Below are positions 40,218 to 51,196 of a DNA stretch of 64,000 nucleotides, in pieces (position 1 is the stretch's first letter; every line of letters starts with the position of its first letter). The DNA lies in the NCBI GenBank assembly GCA_964384555.1, contig CAYLLA010000002.1, positions 1-64,000 of the forward strand, in the 5' to 3' direction. The notes below the pieces were generated by a model. It was not told the origin of the DNA, did no database searches, and saw nothing but the letters and a program-made list of their open reading frames with translations. This DNA is from CAG-390 sp964384555. GTDB taxonomy: Bacteria > Bacillota > Clostridia > Oscillospirales > CAG-272. Made by a program: the position numbers and the translations under genes.

Positions 40218-41756
40218 TTAGTGTGCTTTGTGTAGTTTGCTCAAAAGTTTTTTAAAGTAGGGGGATAGCATCTCCTTGGCGGCAAGGAAAGTCTCTTTGT
40301 CAAAGATAGATGCCACGACAAAAAACAGCGGAACTATTATAACGCAGGAGATGGCCGCCCACAGGATAATGCGCGGGTATGTATCAAGCGCAATATGCGT
40401 AAATATCCGCTTGGATACAAGCGTTACAATAATGAACATCCCAAGATTGATCAGCCACCTGCGATATGTCTTCCACGGACTCCGGTTCAGTATCCGCTTG
40501 TTGGCGTAGATGATCATTACATTTGCCCTGTAAAATAAGGCTGCTATTGTTCCAAATAAAGCACCGTAAATTCCAAACAGCATTACTCCCGGAATTGTGA
40601 CAGAAATATTTATGAGCATTTCGATAAGTGCGTGACTCTGAGTTTGTTTGAAATGTCCCGCTATATGTATAGTTTTGGCGGAAGATGTGCGGCTGCATTC
40701 AAGTAGGTATATAGATGCAAACAAGAATGGCAGATATGCATCAATATAGTTTATATCGGTGATTCCGTTAGTATAGAGCTTTAAAAAAGGTGTGATAAAC
40801 AGACAAGCAATAAGTATCAAGGAAAAAGACAGTGATATATGAATAAGTTCAAATACATTTTGTCTTTTTTTATAAAGATCCATGTCTGCATACATTTGTT
40901 GTCCTAAGGCAAACGTTATTCCGTTGGCTATATTAGATAACAATGTGCTTATCATACCAAAAAGCATGGTATACATGGAGTAAACACTGACAACGCTTAG
41001 CCCGCAAAACACAGATAACAACACAGTGTCGGTATTATTAAATACCAATCCAGATACCTGATGCAACAAAGCGGAGTTTTTTTGAGCTATTTTGTCAAAA
41101 GCGGGCGGCGTTGATAAATCAAGCCATTGATAATGACGTTTGATATATATATATATATATGCCATTTGAGCGAGGCTCAAAACAGAACATAAAAGCTGAA
41201 CCGCAACAACGCCAAAGCCGAGTAACAGCAGTATTATTTTGCCTATACTTGTTAGCACACTGACAAACGTAGCTAAGTTTGTTGTAATATAACTTTTACC
41301 TTCGGCTTGGAGTAATATTTTATATTTACCCTGTAGGTAGTAGTTGATAGCTCCGGGGAGTCCGCTTATTAGTATTACGGCGACCATGGTGGAACAACCT
41401 ATTGATGATTCAACCACTTGCGGATAGATAAAAGCTAGTAATATTACAGCTATAAAATAGAAAGTGCCTGTTTTCTTATAGTATGCATGAGTAGCAGACA
41501 TGATCGAGTTTATAGCATTTCGATCATTGATGGCAATAGGTTTGTATAAGGCTTGTAATGAAGCCATTCCAACACCCGCTTCAAGAAGCCCTACATATCC
41601 GAGAACTTGGGCAATAGAGTTTAAGAGTCCGTTGGCCTCAGATCCAAGATTAACAAGTACAAGCTTAGGTATAAGAATCCCAAGAGCTATTGTAATTACT
41701 TGACCTAAAATGCCTGTTATAATATTATAAAAACTTTTCTTTGTATTAGATTCCAT
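40218..41756 (-). CDS. Wzx-type polysaccharide flippase
   Basis: A 512-residue membrane protein with about fourteen hydrophobic spans, of the MOP flippase superfamily that moves lipid-linked oligosaccharide across the membrane. The N-terminus (ITGILGQVITIALGILIPKL, then GSEANGLLNSIAQVLGYVGL) is typical of oligosaccharide flippases. An (AT)9 tract at 41143-41160 encodes YIYIYI in the reading frame; the gene is intact at this copy number, but a change of one unit would truncate it. It is AT-rich compared with the chromosome average. Confidence 0.87.
   Translation of the reverse strand: MESNTKKSFYNIITGILGQVITIALGILIPKLVLVNLGSEANGLLNSIAQVLGYVGLLEAGVGMASLQALYKPIAINDRNAINSIMSATHAYYKKTGTFYFIAVILLAFIYPQVVESSIGCSTMVAVILISGLPGAINYYLQGKYKILLQAEGKSYITTNLATFVSVLTSIGKIILLLLGFGVVAVQLLCSVLSLAQMAYIYIYIKRHYQWLDLSTPPAFDKIAQKNSALLHQVSGLVFNNTDTVLLSVFCGLSVVSVYSMYTMLFGMISTLLSNIANGITFALGQQMYADMDLYKKRQNVFELIHISLSFSLILIACLFITPFLKLYTNGITDINYIDAYLPFLFASIYLLECSRTSSAKTIHIAGHFKQTQSHALIEMLINISVTIPGVMLFGIYGALFGTIAALFYRANVMIIYANKRILNRSPWKTYRRWLINLGMFIIVTLVSKRIFTHIALDTYPRIILWAAISCVIIVPLFFVVASIFDKETFLAAKEMLSPYFKKLLSKLHKAH
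41143..41160 (-). repeat. (AT)9 tract inside the flippase gene
   Basis: Eighteen alternating A/T bases within codons. The gene is in frame with nine units. Confidence 0.85.
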
Positions 41757-41767
41757 GGATATTGTTG

Positions 41768-42952
41768 CTAATCCTTGCTCCCTACCAATTCATAAAACCG
41801 TTCGATTTCCTCGGTGTTGCCTTTCTTTTCACTTTGTTGATATTTTTTTATGTGATCGTATAATGCTTTATCGTTCATAAGTCGTTCTACACCATCGGCA
41901 ACGGCTTGGGCGTTCATATCTACAACAAGTCCGTTTTCGCCATTTATCATTTGTTCGTACACAACATCAAATGCAGTTGTAACGCATGGTATGTTCAGCA
42001 TACGTGCCTCGGCAAGTGTCAGACAATAACCCTCGAAGACGGATGTTTGCACATATATATCCGCTGCGGCAATGAATGGATATGGATTTTGCTTGGCGCC
42101 GAGAAGAATAAAGCAATCATCAATACCATATGTGGCGATATCCTTTTCTATCGGCGTGGCATCTCCGCCACCGACTACGTACCACTTGAATTCCACACCG
42201 CGTTCCTTGAGGATCTGCGCGGCTTTAGCGGCAATATCATACCCTTTTTGGCGAACAAGTCTGCCGACAGTGGTTATCGTTATTCCTTGTTTTTGAATGT
42301 TGCATTCTTCCTGCGCCATTGTTGAGATAAGTGCGGCGTTTTGAATATCCAATATTACACTACATTTTTGTGTGTACTCAGGATATACCTTAACAAAGAT
42401 ATCTCGTAGTTTGTTGGAAACGCATACGATGCCTGTGTATTGCGCGTATATGTCTCGGTCAAAATCTTTATTATGTCCCGCATCCTCGTAGTGTGCATTT
42501 ACCCACGCATATTTCTTTTTTGCGTTTACCTTTTGGGCTACAAAGTGTGTAGGCGTACCCTGCCCCCAAGCTATTGCAACATCATACTGTTGCGGAAGAG
42601 TATGATATGCGGAGGCTGAATGCTTCCAATAAGCTTGCGTATCATGAAGCGGATGGCCATGCCGTGCGTTTTTACGGAGTTCTGCGGCCGTTTTAACTCT
42701 TGCTGATATCCGTTTTACATCAAAGGAAAAGATCTGAGCCGCAAAGCTTTTACTGCAAAAAATGCTGTGATCAAGAGGGGGTAATATATTTATCTCCGCG
42801 GGGAGCAGCTCTTCAAACATACCTCCGCGCGTAAACATTTGCAGGGATATGTCGTATTTGTTACGATCCATCAATGTGAGTAGCGAAAGCAAAGCTTTTT
42901 CTGCACCGCCGCAACCAAGGGAATTTATAACAAACAGTATTTTTTGCTTCAC
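41768..42952 (-). CDS. GT4-type glycosyltransferase
   Basis: A 394-residue retaining glycosyltransferase with GT-B fold. The N-terminal Gly-rich loop is INSLGCGGAEKALLSLL. The sugar-nucleotide domain has TVGRLVRQKGYDIAAKAA and the EX7E-type region SVFEGYCLTLAEARMLNIP. It should add one sugar to the lipid-linked repeat unit from the cytoplasmic side. It overlaps the next upstream gene (pyruvyl transferase) by 4 nt. Confidence 0.87.
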   Translation of the reverse strand: MKQKILFVINSLGCGGAEKALLSLLTLMDRNKYDISLQMFTRGGMFEELLPAEINILPPLDHSIFCSKSFAAQIFSFDVKRISARVKTAAELRKNARHGHPLHDTQAYWKHSASAYHTLPQQYDVAIAWGQGTPTHFVAQKVNAKKKYAWVNAHYEDAGHNKDFDRDIYAQYTGIVCVSNKLRDIFVKVYPEYTQKCSVILDIQNAALISTMAQEECNIQKQGITITTVGRLVRQKGYDIAAKAAQILKERGVEFKWYVVGGGDATPIEKDIATYGIDDCFILLGAKQNPYPFIAAADIYVQTSVFEGYCLTLAEARMLNIPCVTTAFDVVYEQMINGENGLVVDMNAQAVADGVERLMNDKALYDHIKKYQQSEKKGNTEEIERFYELVGSKD

Positions 42953-44070
42953 GTTTCAGCCTCCTCAAGAATGTTTTTTATATATGCCTTAGAACTCTCT
43001 GTGAGCGCGGAAAGGCGTTCTTTTACATGGGTGTAGTCTATTTTACCAAGCTGAGCGAACTCGTTGGATGCCATACTGCTATTAAGCCCAAGCGCGGCGG
43101 TCAGATCCTGCATGCGCGTGTTTATACTGTCGCGGCGTGCGGTGACGGCAAAATCCTTTTCGAATATGATCGAAAATGCTGTTGCATGAAAGGAATTTGA
43201 AAGCACAAAGTCCGCGCCGCTTATAAGCCCCAAAAACTCTTGAGGCCCAACATGCGCAAAGCACTTTTTAGCATAAGGTACATTAAAAACAGAATATATG
43301 TCTAACCCGCGTTCCGCCGCCACTTTTTGCGCTATACTGCGGATCGTGGGATCGTTATCAAAATCATAAACAAGCAGATAGTTTTTGTTTTTTTTCGATA
43401 TGGGGCGTGCCATTTCTGCCCAGTGATCTTGAGTCAGTAAAAAAACAGGATCAACAACCGTACACCCATCGTGTATGTCCAACTGCTCAAAGATATTCAA
43501 CGCCGATGATTCACGTACCGAAACGTGATCAAGTTTTTTTATTCGTTCGGACATGACAGAACGAAGTTCTGTGGGGATCTCCTCCACTGCAAAGCTTGCG
43601 GCATATGATGCACGAATACCATCAGAAACAAATTCAAGATAAAAAGCCGGATCCTTGCCATTTGGAAAAATGGGATTCCAAATTTGGTCGCTTCCCGCAA
43701 AATAAATATCTGCCTTTGGTGGGGCGGCGCACAATTCATCAAAGGATGAATAACGCCGCGTGAGTTTAAAGTATTGGGCTGTAAATGCATCAAAAGCGCG
43801 CTTGTGTCGCAAGCCCGCAAGCCTGCCGGGGAGTTTTGCCAACAAATAAAGCTCGCGTATCAGAGGCCGGTCATATTTGGGATTACATACAGCAGTAAGC
43901 TTGTGGTGACCGCTCAAATAATCCGGCTTGTAATCTATTATACCGGCCTTACATCCCTGCTTGGCGAGATATGTTTGTAATGCATACGCCTGCAAAGCTG
44001 CGCCGGCATTGTAAACATCATGACAAGTGATCGTTAAGGCGCTTATTTGATTTTTCTTATCCTTCTCCAT
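42949..44070 (-). CDS. Polysaccharide pyruvyl transferase
   Basis: A protein of about 373 residues that would add a pyruvate ketal to a sugar of the repeat unit. Family landmarks are the N-terminal TITCHDVYNAGAALQAYALQ, the middle SFAVEEIP and SVRESSALNIF, and near the end FLGLISGADFVLSNSFHATAFS. I favour the ATG at 44070, with gggaag nearby; the frame extends 20 codons further back, deeper into the upstream gene, without a better site. Even so the start overlaps the GT32 gene by 28 nt. Pyruvylation adds negative charge to the polymer. Confidence 0.85.
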   Translation of the reverse strand: MEKDKKNQISALTITCHDVYNAGAALQAYALQTYLAKQGCKAGIIDYKPDYLSGHHKLTAVCNPKYDRPLIRELYLLAKLPGRLAGLRHKRAFDAFTAQYFKLTRRYSSFDELCAAPPKADIYFAGSDQIWNPIFPNGKDPAFYLEFVSDGIRASYAASFAVEEIPTELRSVMSERIKKLDHVSVRESSALNIFEQLDIHDGCTVVDPVFLLTQDHWAEMARPISKKNKNYLLVYDFDNDPTIRSIAQKVAAERGLDIYSVFNVPYAKKCFAHVGPQEFLGLISGADFVLSNSFHATAFSIIFEKDFAVTARRDSINTRMQDLTAALGLNSSMASNEFAQLGKIDYTHVKERLSALTESSKAYIKNILEEAET

Positions 44071-44732
44071 ATTCTTCCCATCTTCGCCTTTAGTCTTACG
44101 CCAAGCGGCAACCAACTCATTGAGTACCAATGTATCGAGTAGGTGTTATCTGTCTTTTTAAGGCGGCCGGTGGCGCTGTCAAGCGGGTTAAAAAACTCTG
44201 CCGGGTAAACGTGTATGCCGCAAACTGTCTGCTCGCGCCCATCGCGCACAAGGCCAAAGCGCTCCATGATGTCGGTGTTAAGGTGGGGGCAGCCTACCGG
44301 CGTCTGCCGACCGTCCGGCTGAATAAAGTGCATCCTCTCGTATTCTTCTATCATTGCGCGTATCACCGGATGGTGCGCCTTGGCGGCGAGCACCTGTCCA
44401 CTGTTAACAAACTGATCGTTTTCAAACCCGATGAAGCCCTCATCGGCCATCAGCGGCGTGATATCGAGTATCAGCTCAACATCTGTATCAAAATACACAC
44501 CCCCGTGCTGCTCAAGCACTTTAAGGCGCATCACATCCGAGACGAATGCATATTTTTTTGCCTGATACGCCTCCGCCGTAAACGGCATGGCAAGGTAGTC
44601 GCAATTGTCCTCGTTCCATTCGATTATCTCAAAGTCCGGGCAAAACTTTTTCCAGCTTGCAATGCAACGCCGGGCGAGCTCCGGCTTTTCGCCGCGCCCA
44701 AACCAGCAGTAGTGGATCTTTTTGGGGATCAT
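44043..44732 (-). CDS. GT32-type glycosyltransferase
   Basis: A 229-residue enzyme with the OCH1/TcdB-like sugar-transferase pattern. It starts MIPKKIHYCWFG, then has AFVSDVMRLKVLEQHGGVYF and the DXD motif Asp82-Thr-Asp84 that binds the metal and sugar nucleotide. SGQVLAAKAHHPVI and the late SIHWYSMSW are also typical of capsular GT32 enzymes. It ends in a basic tail (GRIWRRIRKIK) that may bind the membrane. Confidence 0.87.
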   Translation of the reverse strand: MIPKKIHYCWFGRGEKPELARRCIASWKKFCPDFEIIEWNEDNCDYLAMPFTAEAYQAKKYAFVSDVMRLKVLEQHGGVYFDTDVELILDITPLMADEGFIGFENDQFVNSGQVLAAKAHHPVIRAMIEEYERMHFIQPDGRQTPVGCPHLNTDIMERFGLVRDGREQTVCGIHVYPAEFFNPLDSATGRLKKTDNTYSIHWYSMSWLPLGVRLKAKMGRIWRRIRKIK

Positions 44733-44737
44733 ATGCT

Positions 44738-45782
<1,045 letters not shown>

Positions 45783-45784
45783 TT

Positions 45785-46978
45785 TTACCTCATCAAAGTG
45801 TAGATCTTCTCGACTTCCGCGCTGTTAGTATAGTCTCTTTGTTTACAATTATCTGCCAGCTGTTGCATACGCTCCGGGGAGCGCAGCAGGGCGGCGATCC
45901 CGGCGGCACAGCTTTCATTGTCCATCGGGACGATCAAGCCGTCCACGCCGTCCTCAAGCTGACTTGCTGCGGTTGCGTAATTTGTTATCACTACCGGGAG
46001 TCCGAGCAGTTGCGTTTCCCGCACTGTTACCGATTTCCCTTCATAACGTGATGGCTGCACATACAGATCGCAGGCGCGCATGTAGGGGTAGGGGTTTTCC
46101 TTTTTGCCGAGGATGATCACACGATCCTGCATCCCGGCTTCGGCTATCCTCTGCCGTATCAGTGGCTCATCTCCGCCGTAGCCGATGAGATACCATTTGA
46201 TATCCAGTCCCGATCCTACTAATCGGCGGCAGATGTCCGGCACGTTATCAAAGTTTTTCGCGTCGCAAAAGCGGCCAACGGATAGGAGCTTGATCGAGCC
46301 GTCTGGCGGCATATCCTGTTGCGGTTCCTCTGATTGTGTGCGTATAAGCGCTGCGGGGAGGATGTTTTCCACCGTGCACACTCTGTCGGCAAGTTCCGGG
46401 AATGTGGCTGCAAAACCTGCAGCTACCTTGTCTGAAACGCCGCATATATAGTCATACTCCCGCCACATCTCAAGCTCGGTGGTGCGGTCAAAGGATAGGG
46501 CAGTGTAATCTGTGTGTATCCATGCGGCATATTTTTTGGCTTTTACCCGTGCTTTGGTGAAAAAATGCGGTGTCAAAAAGCTGATGGCAAGATCGTAGGT
46601 CTTGTTGGATATTTGGGGCATCGCGCCTATGGTGAATTTATGGCTGTAAGTAAGTGCCGTAATAGATGGCTTTTCGCTTGGATGTTTGGCATCAAAGCGC
46701 GCGGCAGCAAGCTTTCCGTGCAGTCTCCCCGCAAGCGTACCAAGCCGCCCCCGCTTGATAAGTGATGACATGGGGACTGCAAGGGATGCGTATTGCGGGA
46801 TCTCATCAAGCACGTGTACTCGCCTATCAAGGTGGGGCATAAGCTCTCCCGCGTGGCGCATGAGAAAAAGATCCACATCGTATGCGCTGTAGTTTATAGA
46901 GTCAAGCAGCCCGAGTAGGCTGCGCTCGACCCCGCCAAGTTCCATGGCTTGGGAGAAGATGAGGATTGTGTGTTTCAT
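45785..46978 (-). CDS. GT4-type glycosyltransferase
   Basis: A 397-residue GT-B enzyme closely similar in layout to the one at 41768, suggesting duplication. The N-terminal loop is FSQAMELGGVERSLLGLL. A conserved KKYAAWIHTDY is in the first domain (the other copy has KKYAWVNAHYED). The donor site has SVGRFCDAKNFDNVPDI and PSRYEGKSVTVRETQLLGLP. It lies 2 bp from the acyltransferase and 3 bp from the phase-variable GT2 gene. Confidence 0.87.
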   Translation of the reverse strand: MKHTILIFSQAMELGGVERSLLGLLDSINYSAYDVDLFLMRHAGELMPHLDRRVHVLDEIPQYASLAVPMSSLIKRGRLGTLAGRLHGKLAAARFDAKHPSEKPSITALTYSHKFTIGAMPQISNKTYDLAISFLTPHFFTKARVKAKKYAAWIHTDYTALSFDRTTELEMWREYDYICGVSDKVAAGFAATFPELADRVCTVENILPAALIRTQSEEPQQDMPPDGSIKLLSVGRFCDAKNFDNVPDICRRLVGSGLDIKWYLIGYGGDEPLIRQRIAEAGMQDRVIILGKKENPYPYMRACDLYVQPSRYEGKSVTVRETQLLGLPVVITNYATAASQLEDGVDGLIVPMDNESCAAGIAALLRSPERMQQLADNCKQRDYTNSAEVEKIYTLMR

Positions 46979-46981
46979 GTG

Positions 46982-48105
<1,124 letters not shown>

Positions 48106-48107
48106 TT

Positions 48108-49001
48108 TTATAAACCCGCCTTCTTTTTGATATACAATGTCAATAATAATCCCGCCGGCGTACACAGTACCGTCAGCAGTTTTTTGGGTGATTCTTTTAT
48201 ATAGTGTTTGTTGTGCGCGAGGGTACTGCTTGAGCAATAATGGATGCAATCGATGATCAGTCGTTTAAAAGATTCGGGGTAACGCATCTTTATAGTGCGC
48301 CAAAACGCAAAACCTTTTGGGTTCTTCAAATATTGGCGCAGCATGTTGTTGCTTGACCCATCCGGCTGATACTCGACATTACAGAGTACTGTATTGAGTA
48401 CCGCAAGTTTGTAGTCCTGATCTATGAGTAGATATTTATAAGCAAGGCTTACATATTTTTCGCCTTCAAATGTAGGGTACTCGGGGTAAGAATTGATTAC
48501 ATCTGTACGATATACAAGTTTTTTATCGCCGGAGCCGCCGCGGGCATAATATCCCGAGAGAGTTGTTTCGTCAAGTCCATCCGGAAAGGCGCTGCCAATT
48601 ATGTTGCCGTCAAGATCTGCATCTATCCCCACCAATCCGGCATAGTCGCGGGCTTTTACTTCTGTCCATTTTGTAATTATCTTTTCTACCGCGCCATCAC
48701 TTAACATGTCATCCGAATCGATGCACGTGTTAAGTTCTGTGTGTATGGCTGCGTATGCGACATTATGTGCAGTGTGCATGCCGCCATTCTCTTTGTAAAT
48801 GTACTGTATTTCAAAGCCGTTATCCCGCTGTTGCCATTCCCTAACAAGCTCGGCGGTGTTGTCTGTTGAGCCATCATCTACAATGAGCCAAATAAAATCT
48901 TTGCAGTTTTGGCGGCAAAGGCTTTTATATGTCCGCGGCAGGGTATGTGCGCGGTTGTATGCCGGCGTAAAGATCGTAAGTGTCGTTTTATTATTGCTCA
49001 T
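48108..49001 (-). CDS. GT2 glycosyltransferase (intact)
   Basis: A 297-residue inverting glycosyltransferase. LTIFTPAYNRAHTLPRTYKS starts the fold, DDGSTDNTAELV binds the nucleotide, and CIDSDDMLSDGA carries the metal-binding DXD. Towards the C-terminus it has SFKRLIIDCIHYCS and a basic membrane-proximal tail (TLYIKKKAGL). It contains no simple repeat. Its stop is 2 nt from the start of the phase-variable GT2 gene, and its own start overlaps the upstream GT4 gene by 11 nt. Confidence 0.9.
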   Translation of the reverse strand: MSNNKTTLTIFTPAYNRAHTLPRTYKSLCRQNCKDFIWLIVDDGSTDNTAELVREWQQRDNGFEIQYIYKENGGMHTAHNVAYAAIHTELNTCIDSDDMLSDGAVEKIITKWTEVKARDYAGLVGIDADLDGNIIGSAFPDGLDETTLSGYYARGGSGDKKLVYRTDVINSYPEYPTFEGEKYVSLAYKYLLIDQDYKLAVLNTVLCNVEYQPDGSSNNMLRQYLKNPKGFAFWRTIKMRYPESFKRLIIDCIHYCSSSTLAHNKHYIKESPKKLLTVLCTPAGLLLTLYIKKKAGL

Positions 49002-50088
49002 ATGCTTTTAAATAAAACTCCTGTAATTTTATAGCCTCATTGGAAATATCAAACTCGTGTGCGGCGATTTCGGTGCGCCTGTCCCGGCGCGGTGTGTTCC
49101 TCAGCTCGAGTATTGCCCGGGCAAAGGCTTCTGTGCCGGCGGAGAGGGGGGAGACATTAACAAGATCCTTACAAAGTACGCATTCCGCCGGTACTTTATC
49201 CGATATAACGCAAGGTAGACCTGCGGCTTGTGCCTCGACCATCGTGACCGGCAGTCCCTCATAAAGCGATGGAAAGGCGAAAACATCCATAGTTTGCATA
49301 AGCTCCGCAATGTCACTTCTCACACCGAGAAAACGCACCTTATCGGCAATGCCGAGGTCGCTTGCCTGCTGCTGCGCTCGTGCCATGCCGTCGCCGCCAC
49401 CTGCGAGAAGTAGTGTGGAGTTGGGCTCTTGCTTGAGTAAGGCCGCAAACGCGTTGATCAAAAATGGGTGGTTCTTGGGTGGGTTGAACCTTCCGACATG
49501 ACCGACAACAAAACTGTTTCCCAGCTCGAGCATATCTCGCACCGTGTTACGTGTGCACGGATCATAGGCATATTTCGTGGCATCAATGGCATTGTTGATG
49601 ACCGCATAGGGGACATCGCCGAACATCCATTTTCCGGCTTCATTGCCGCAGGCAAATAGGGTGGTAGCATATTTTGATATGCTTCTTTTATACCACAGCT
49701 TTATCGGATATTTTAAATTTTTATCTTGATTGGAGCTATGGCTATGCGCTATTCGAACAGGAACCGAGTGCACTTTAGCGGCTTTAAGTGCTACAGAACT
49801 AAGACAATCTTGGTGGACGTGAACGATCTTATAGTCGCGATGAGTGTCAAAAAAAATATTCAAGGCATTTAAGTAGGTGCGACTCCATGGCACGAGCCTT
49901 GGCAGACGGAAGATCTTGGCGCCCAATGCTTCTATCTCATCGTCATAGGCGCCGCGCTCCTCGCGATGAACTATAAAATCAAATTGAACTTGGCTGCGGT
50001 CGATCTGTCTGTAATAGTTCATCAGCATAGATTCAAGTCCGCCGCGGTTCATTTGTGTTACGATCTGCAGAACACGTATGGGTGGCAT
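48991..50088 (-). CDS. GT4-type glycosyltransferase
   Basis: A 365-residue GT-B enzyme. It begins MPPIRVLQIVTQMNRGGLES, with the Gly loop of the family. The donor domain has VGHVGRFNPPKNHPFLINAF and the EX7E-like PSLYEGLPVTMVEAQAAGLP. The start at 50088 is set by ggagg 5 nt upstream, one base after the polymerase gene's stop; a frame reading 20 codons further back is inside that gene. Likely adds an internal sugar of the repeat unit. Confidence 0.9.
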   Translation of the reverse strand: MPPIRVLQIVTQMNRGGLESMLMNYYRQIDRSQVQFDFIVHREERGAYDDEIEALGAKIFRLPRLVPWSRTYLNALNIFFDTHRDYKIVHVHQDCLSSVALKAAKVHSVPVRIAHSHSSNQDKNLKYPIKLWYKRSISKYATTLFACGNEAGKWMFGDVPYAVINNAIDATKYAYDPCTRNTVRDMLELGNSFVVGHVGRFNPPKNHPFLINAFAALLKQEPNSTLLLAGGGDGMARAQQQASDLGIADKVRFLGVRSDIAELMQTMDVFAFPSLYEGLPVTMVEAQAAGLPCVISDKVPAECVLCKDLVNVSPLSAGTEAFARAILELRNTPRRDRRTEIAAHEFDISNEAIKLQEFYLKAYEQ

Positions 50089-50089
50089 G

Positions 50090-51196
50090 TTATCCTCCAA
50101 ACTGTGCGAAGTATTCCGATACGGTAAGACGTGAGAAATATTCATCAAACGGCTGATTGATTACATTGGAGTAATAGAAATACGCGCTGTAACCGAGCAG
50201 CATACAGATAGTGAGTATCCTGCCGTCTCGTCCGCCAATTTTTTTCATCAACCAAGGCAGCGATAGCGACTGGAACAGGATAAAGTAGTTTGCCAGGCGC
50301 GCAAAGTAGTTGGCTGTGCCGAAAAGTCCAACAAACATTATGGCTCCGTTGAGCATCGTAAAGTTCATGATAAGGTTATCCGCTTCTGTGCTGTCCTTAA
50401 ATATCCTGTCACGGTACAGCCATGACAAAACGGTTGGAACATTGCAAACCAACACACGGAATATGTTAACACCATCGCCGCTGAAAGACTCAAGAGTGTA
50501 TTCCTCGCCAAGCATCGTGGTTATATCCACGATGGTACCAAGTAACGGGCGCAAAAGAATGCCGCCGATGATCGCTCCAAACACAAGAATATACGAACCG
50601 TGGCTCCAAGGGCGAAATTTGAGTATCGGTACCAAGAAGAAGAGCAGAGAATAGGGGTGTATAAATGTGGCTATAAGTATACATACGGTATAGATCACCC
50701 ACTTCTTTTTTAATGCAAACATTACGCCGAGCATGGATATTCCCATGGCGGCGGCTTGCTTGATCCCCGCGGCGGCAAAAAGATACCCGCCGGCAGTAAA
50801 GATCAAAAAAATAGTTAAAGGATAATCAACGGAGTACCTATGCAAAAATGCCAGGTAACAAGCCACGGTCAAAAACGCCCAAAACATTAAAAAGTTTTGA
50901 GTGGATACCCCCGCCATTCTCAACCAGTAGTTTATTATATTAAACAGCGGGTTGGCACCCGGGCTCATATCTCTCCCATCAAGATAGCCCTCTGTAATAA
51001 GCTCGTAAGCCCAAGTATAGGCAGTAGTGTCATTGCAATGCGTGCGCAGACCGATATACCCCGCCATGAGAATGACAAGGCAAACGGTGAAAAAAACACT
51101 CCTGTGCTGAATTTCCGCGGGTCTGTTTTTGTATTTTATATCTGCCAGCCAGGCAAGTATCAGAGCTATAAAAAATAGGGTGAGAAGATCAGCCAT
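50090..51196 (-). CDS. EpsG/Wzy-like polysaccharide polymerase
   Basis: A 368-residue membrane protein with about ten hydrophobic spans, matching the EpsG family. It has YIGLRTHCNDTTAYTWAYE in the first periplasmic loop (the conserved R...D.Y segment) and FAAAGIKQAAAMGISM in the middle. EpsG/Wzy proteins join repeat units outside the membrane, working with the Wzx flippase found in this same operon. It overlaps the upstream GT4 gene by 8 nt. Confidence 0.82.
   Translation of the reverse strand: MADLLTLFFIALILAWLADIKYKNRPAEIQHRSVFFTVCLVILMAGYIGLRTHCNDTTAYTWAYELITEGYLDGRDMSPGANPLFNIINYWLRMAGVSTQNFLMFWAFLTVACYLAFLHRYSVDYPLTIFLIFTAGGYLFAAAGIKQAAAMGISMLGVMFALKKKWVIYTVCILIATFIHPYSLLFFLVPILKFRPWSHGSYILVFGAIIGGILLRPLLGTIVDITTMLGEEYTLESFSGDGVNIFRVLVCNVPTVLSWLYRDRIFKDSTEADNLIMNFTMLNGAIMFVGLFGTANYFARLANYFILFQSLSLPWLMKKIGGRDGRILTICMLLGYSAYFYYSNVINQPFDEYFSRLTVSEYFAQFGG

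Noticed and set aside
50090..51196. Oligosaccharyltransferase (PglB) as the membrane protein of the Pgl-like operon
   Set aside because: It has the EpsG layout and lacks a WWDXG motif, so a polymerase is the better call.
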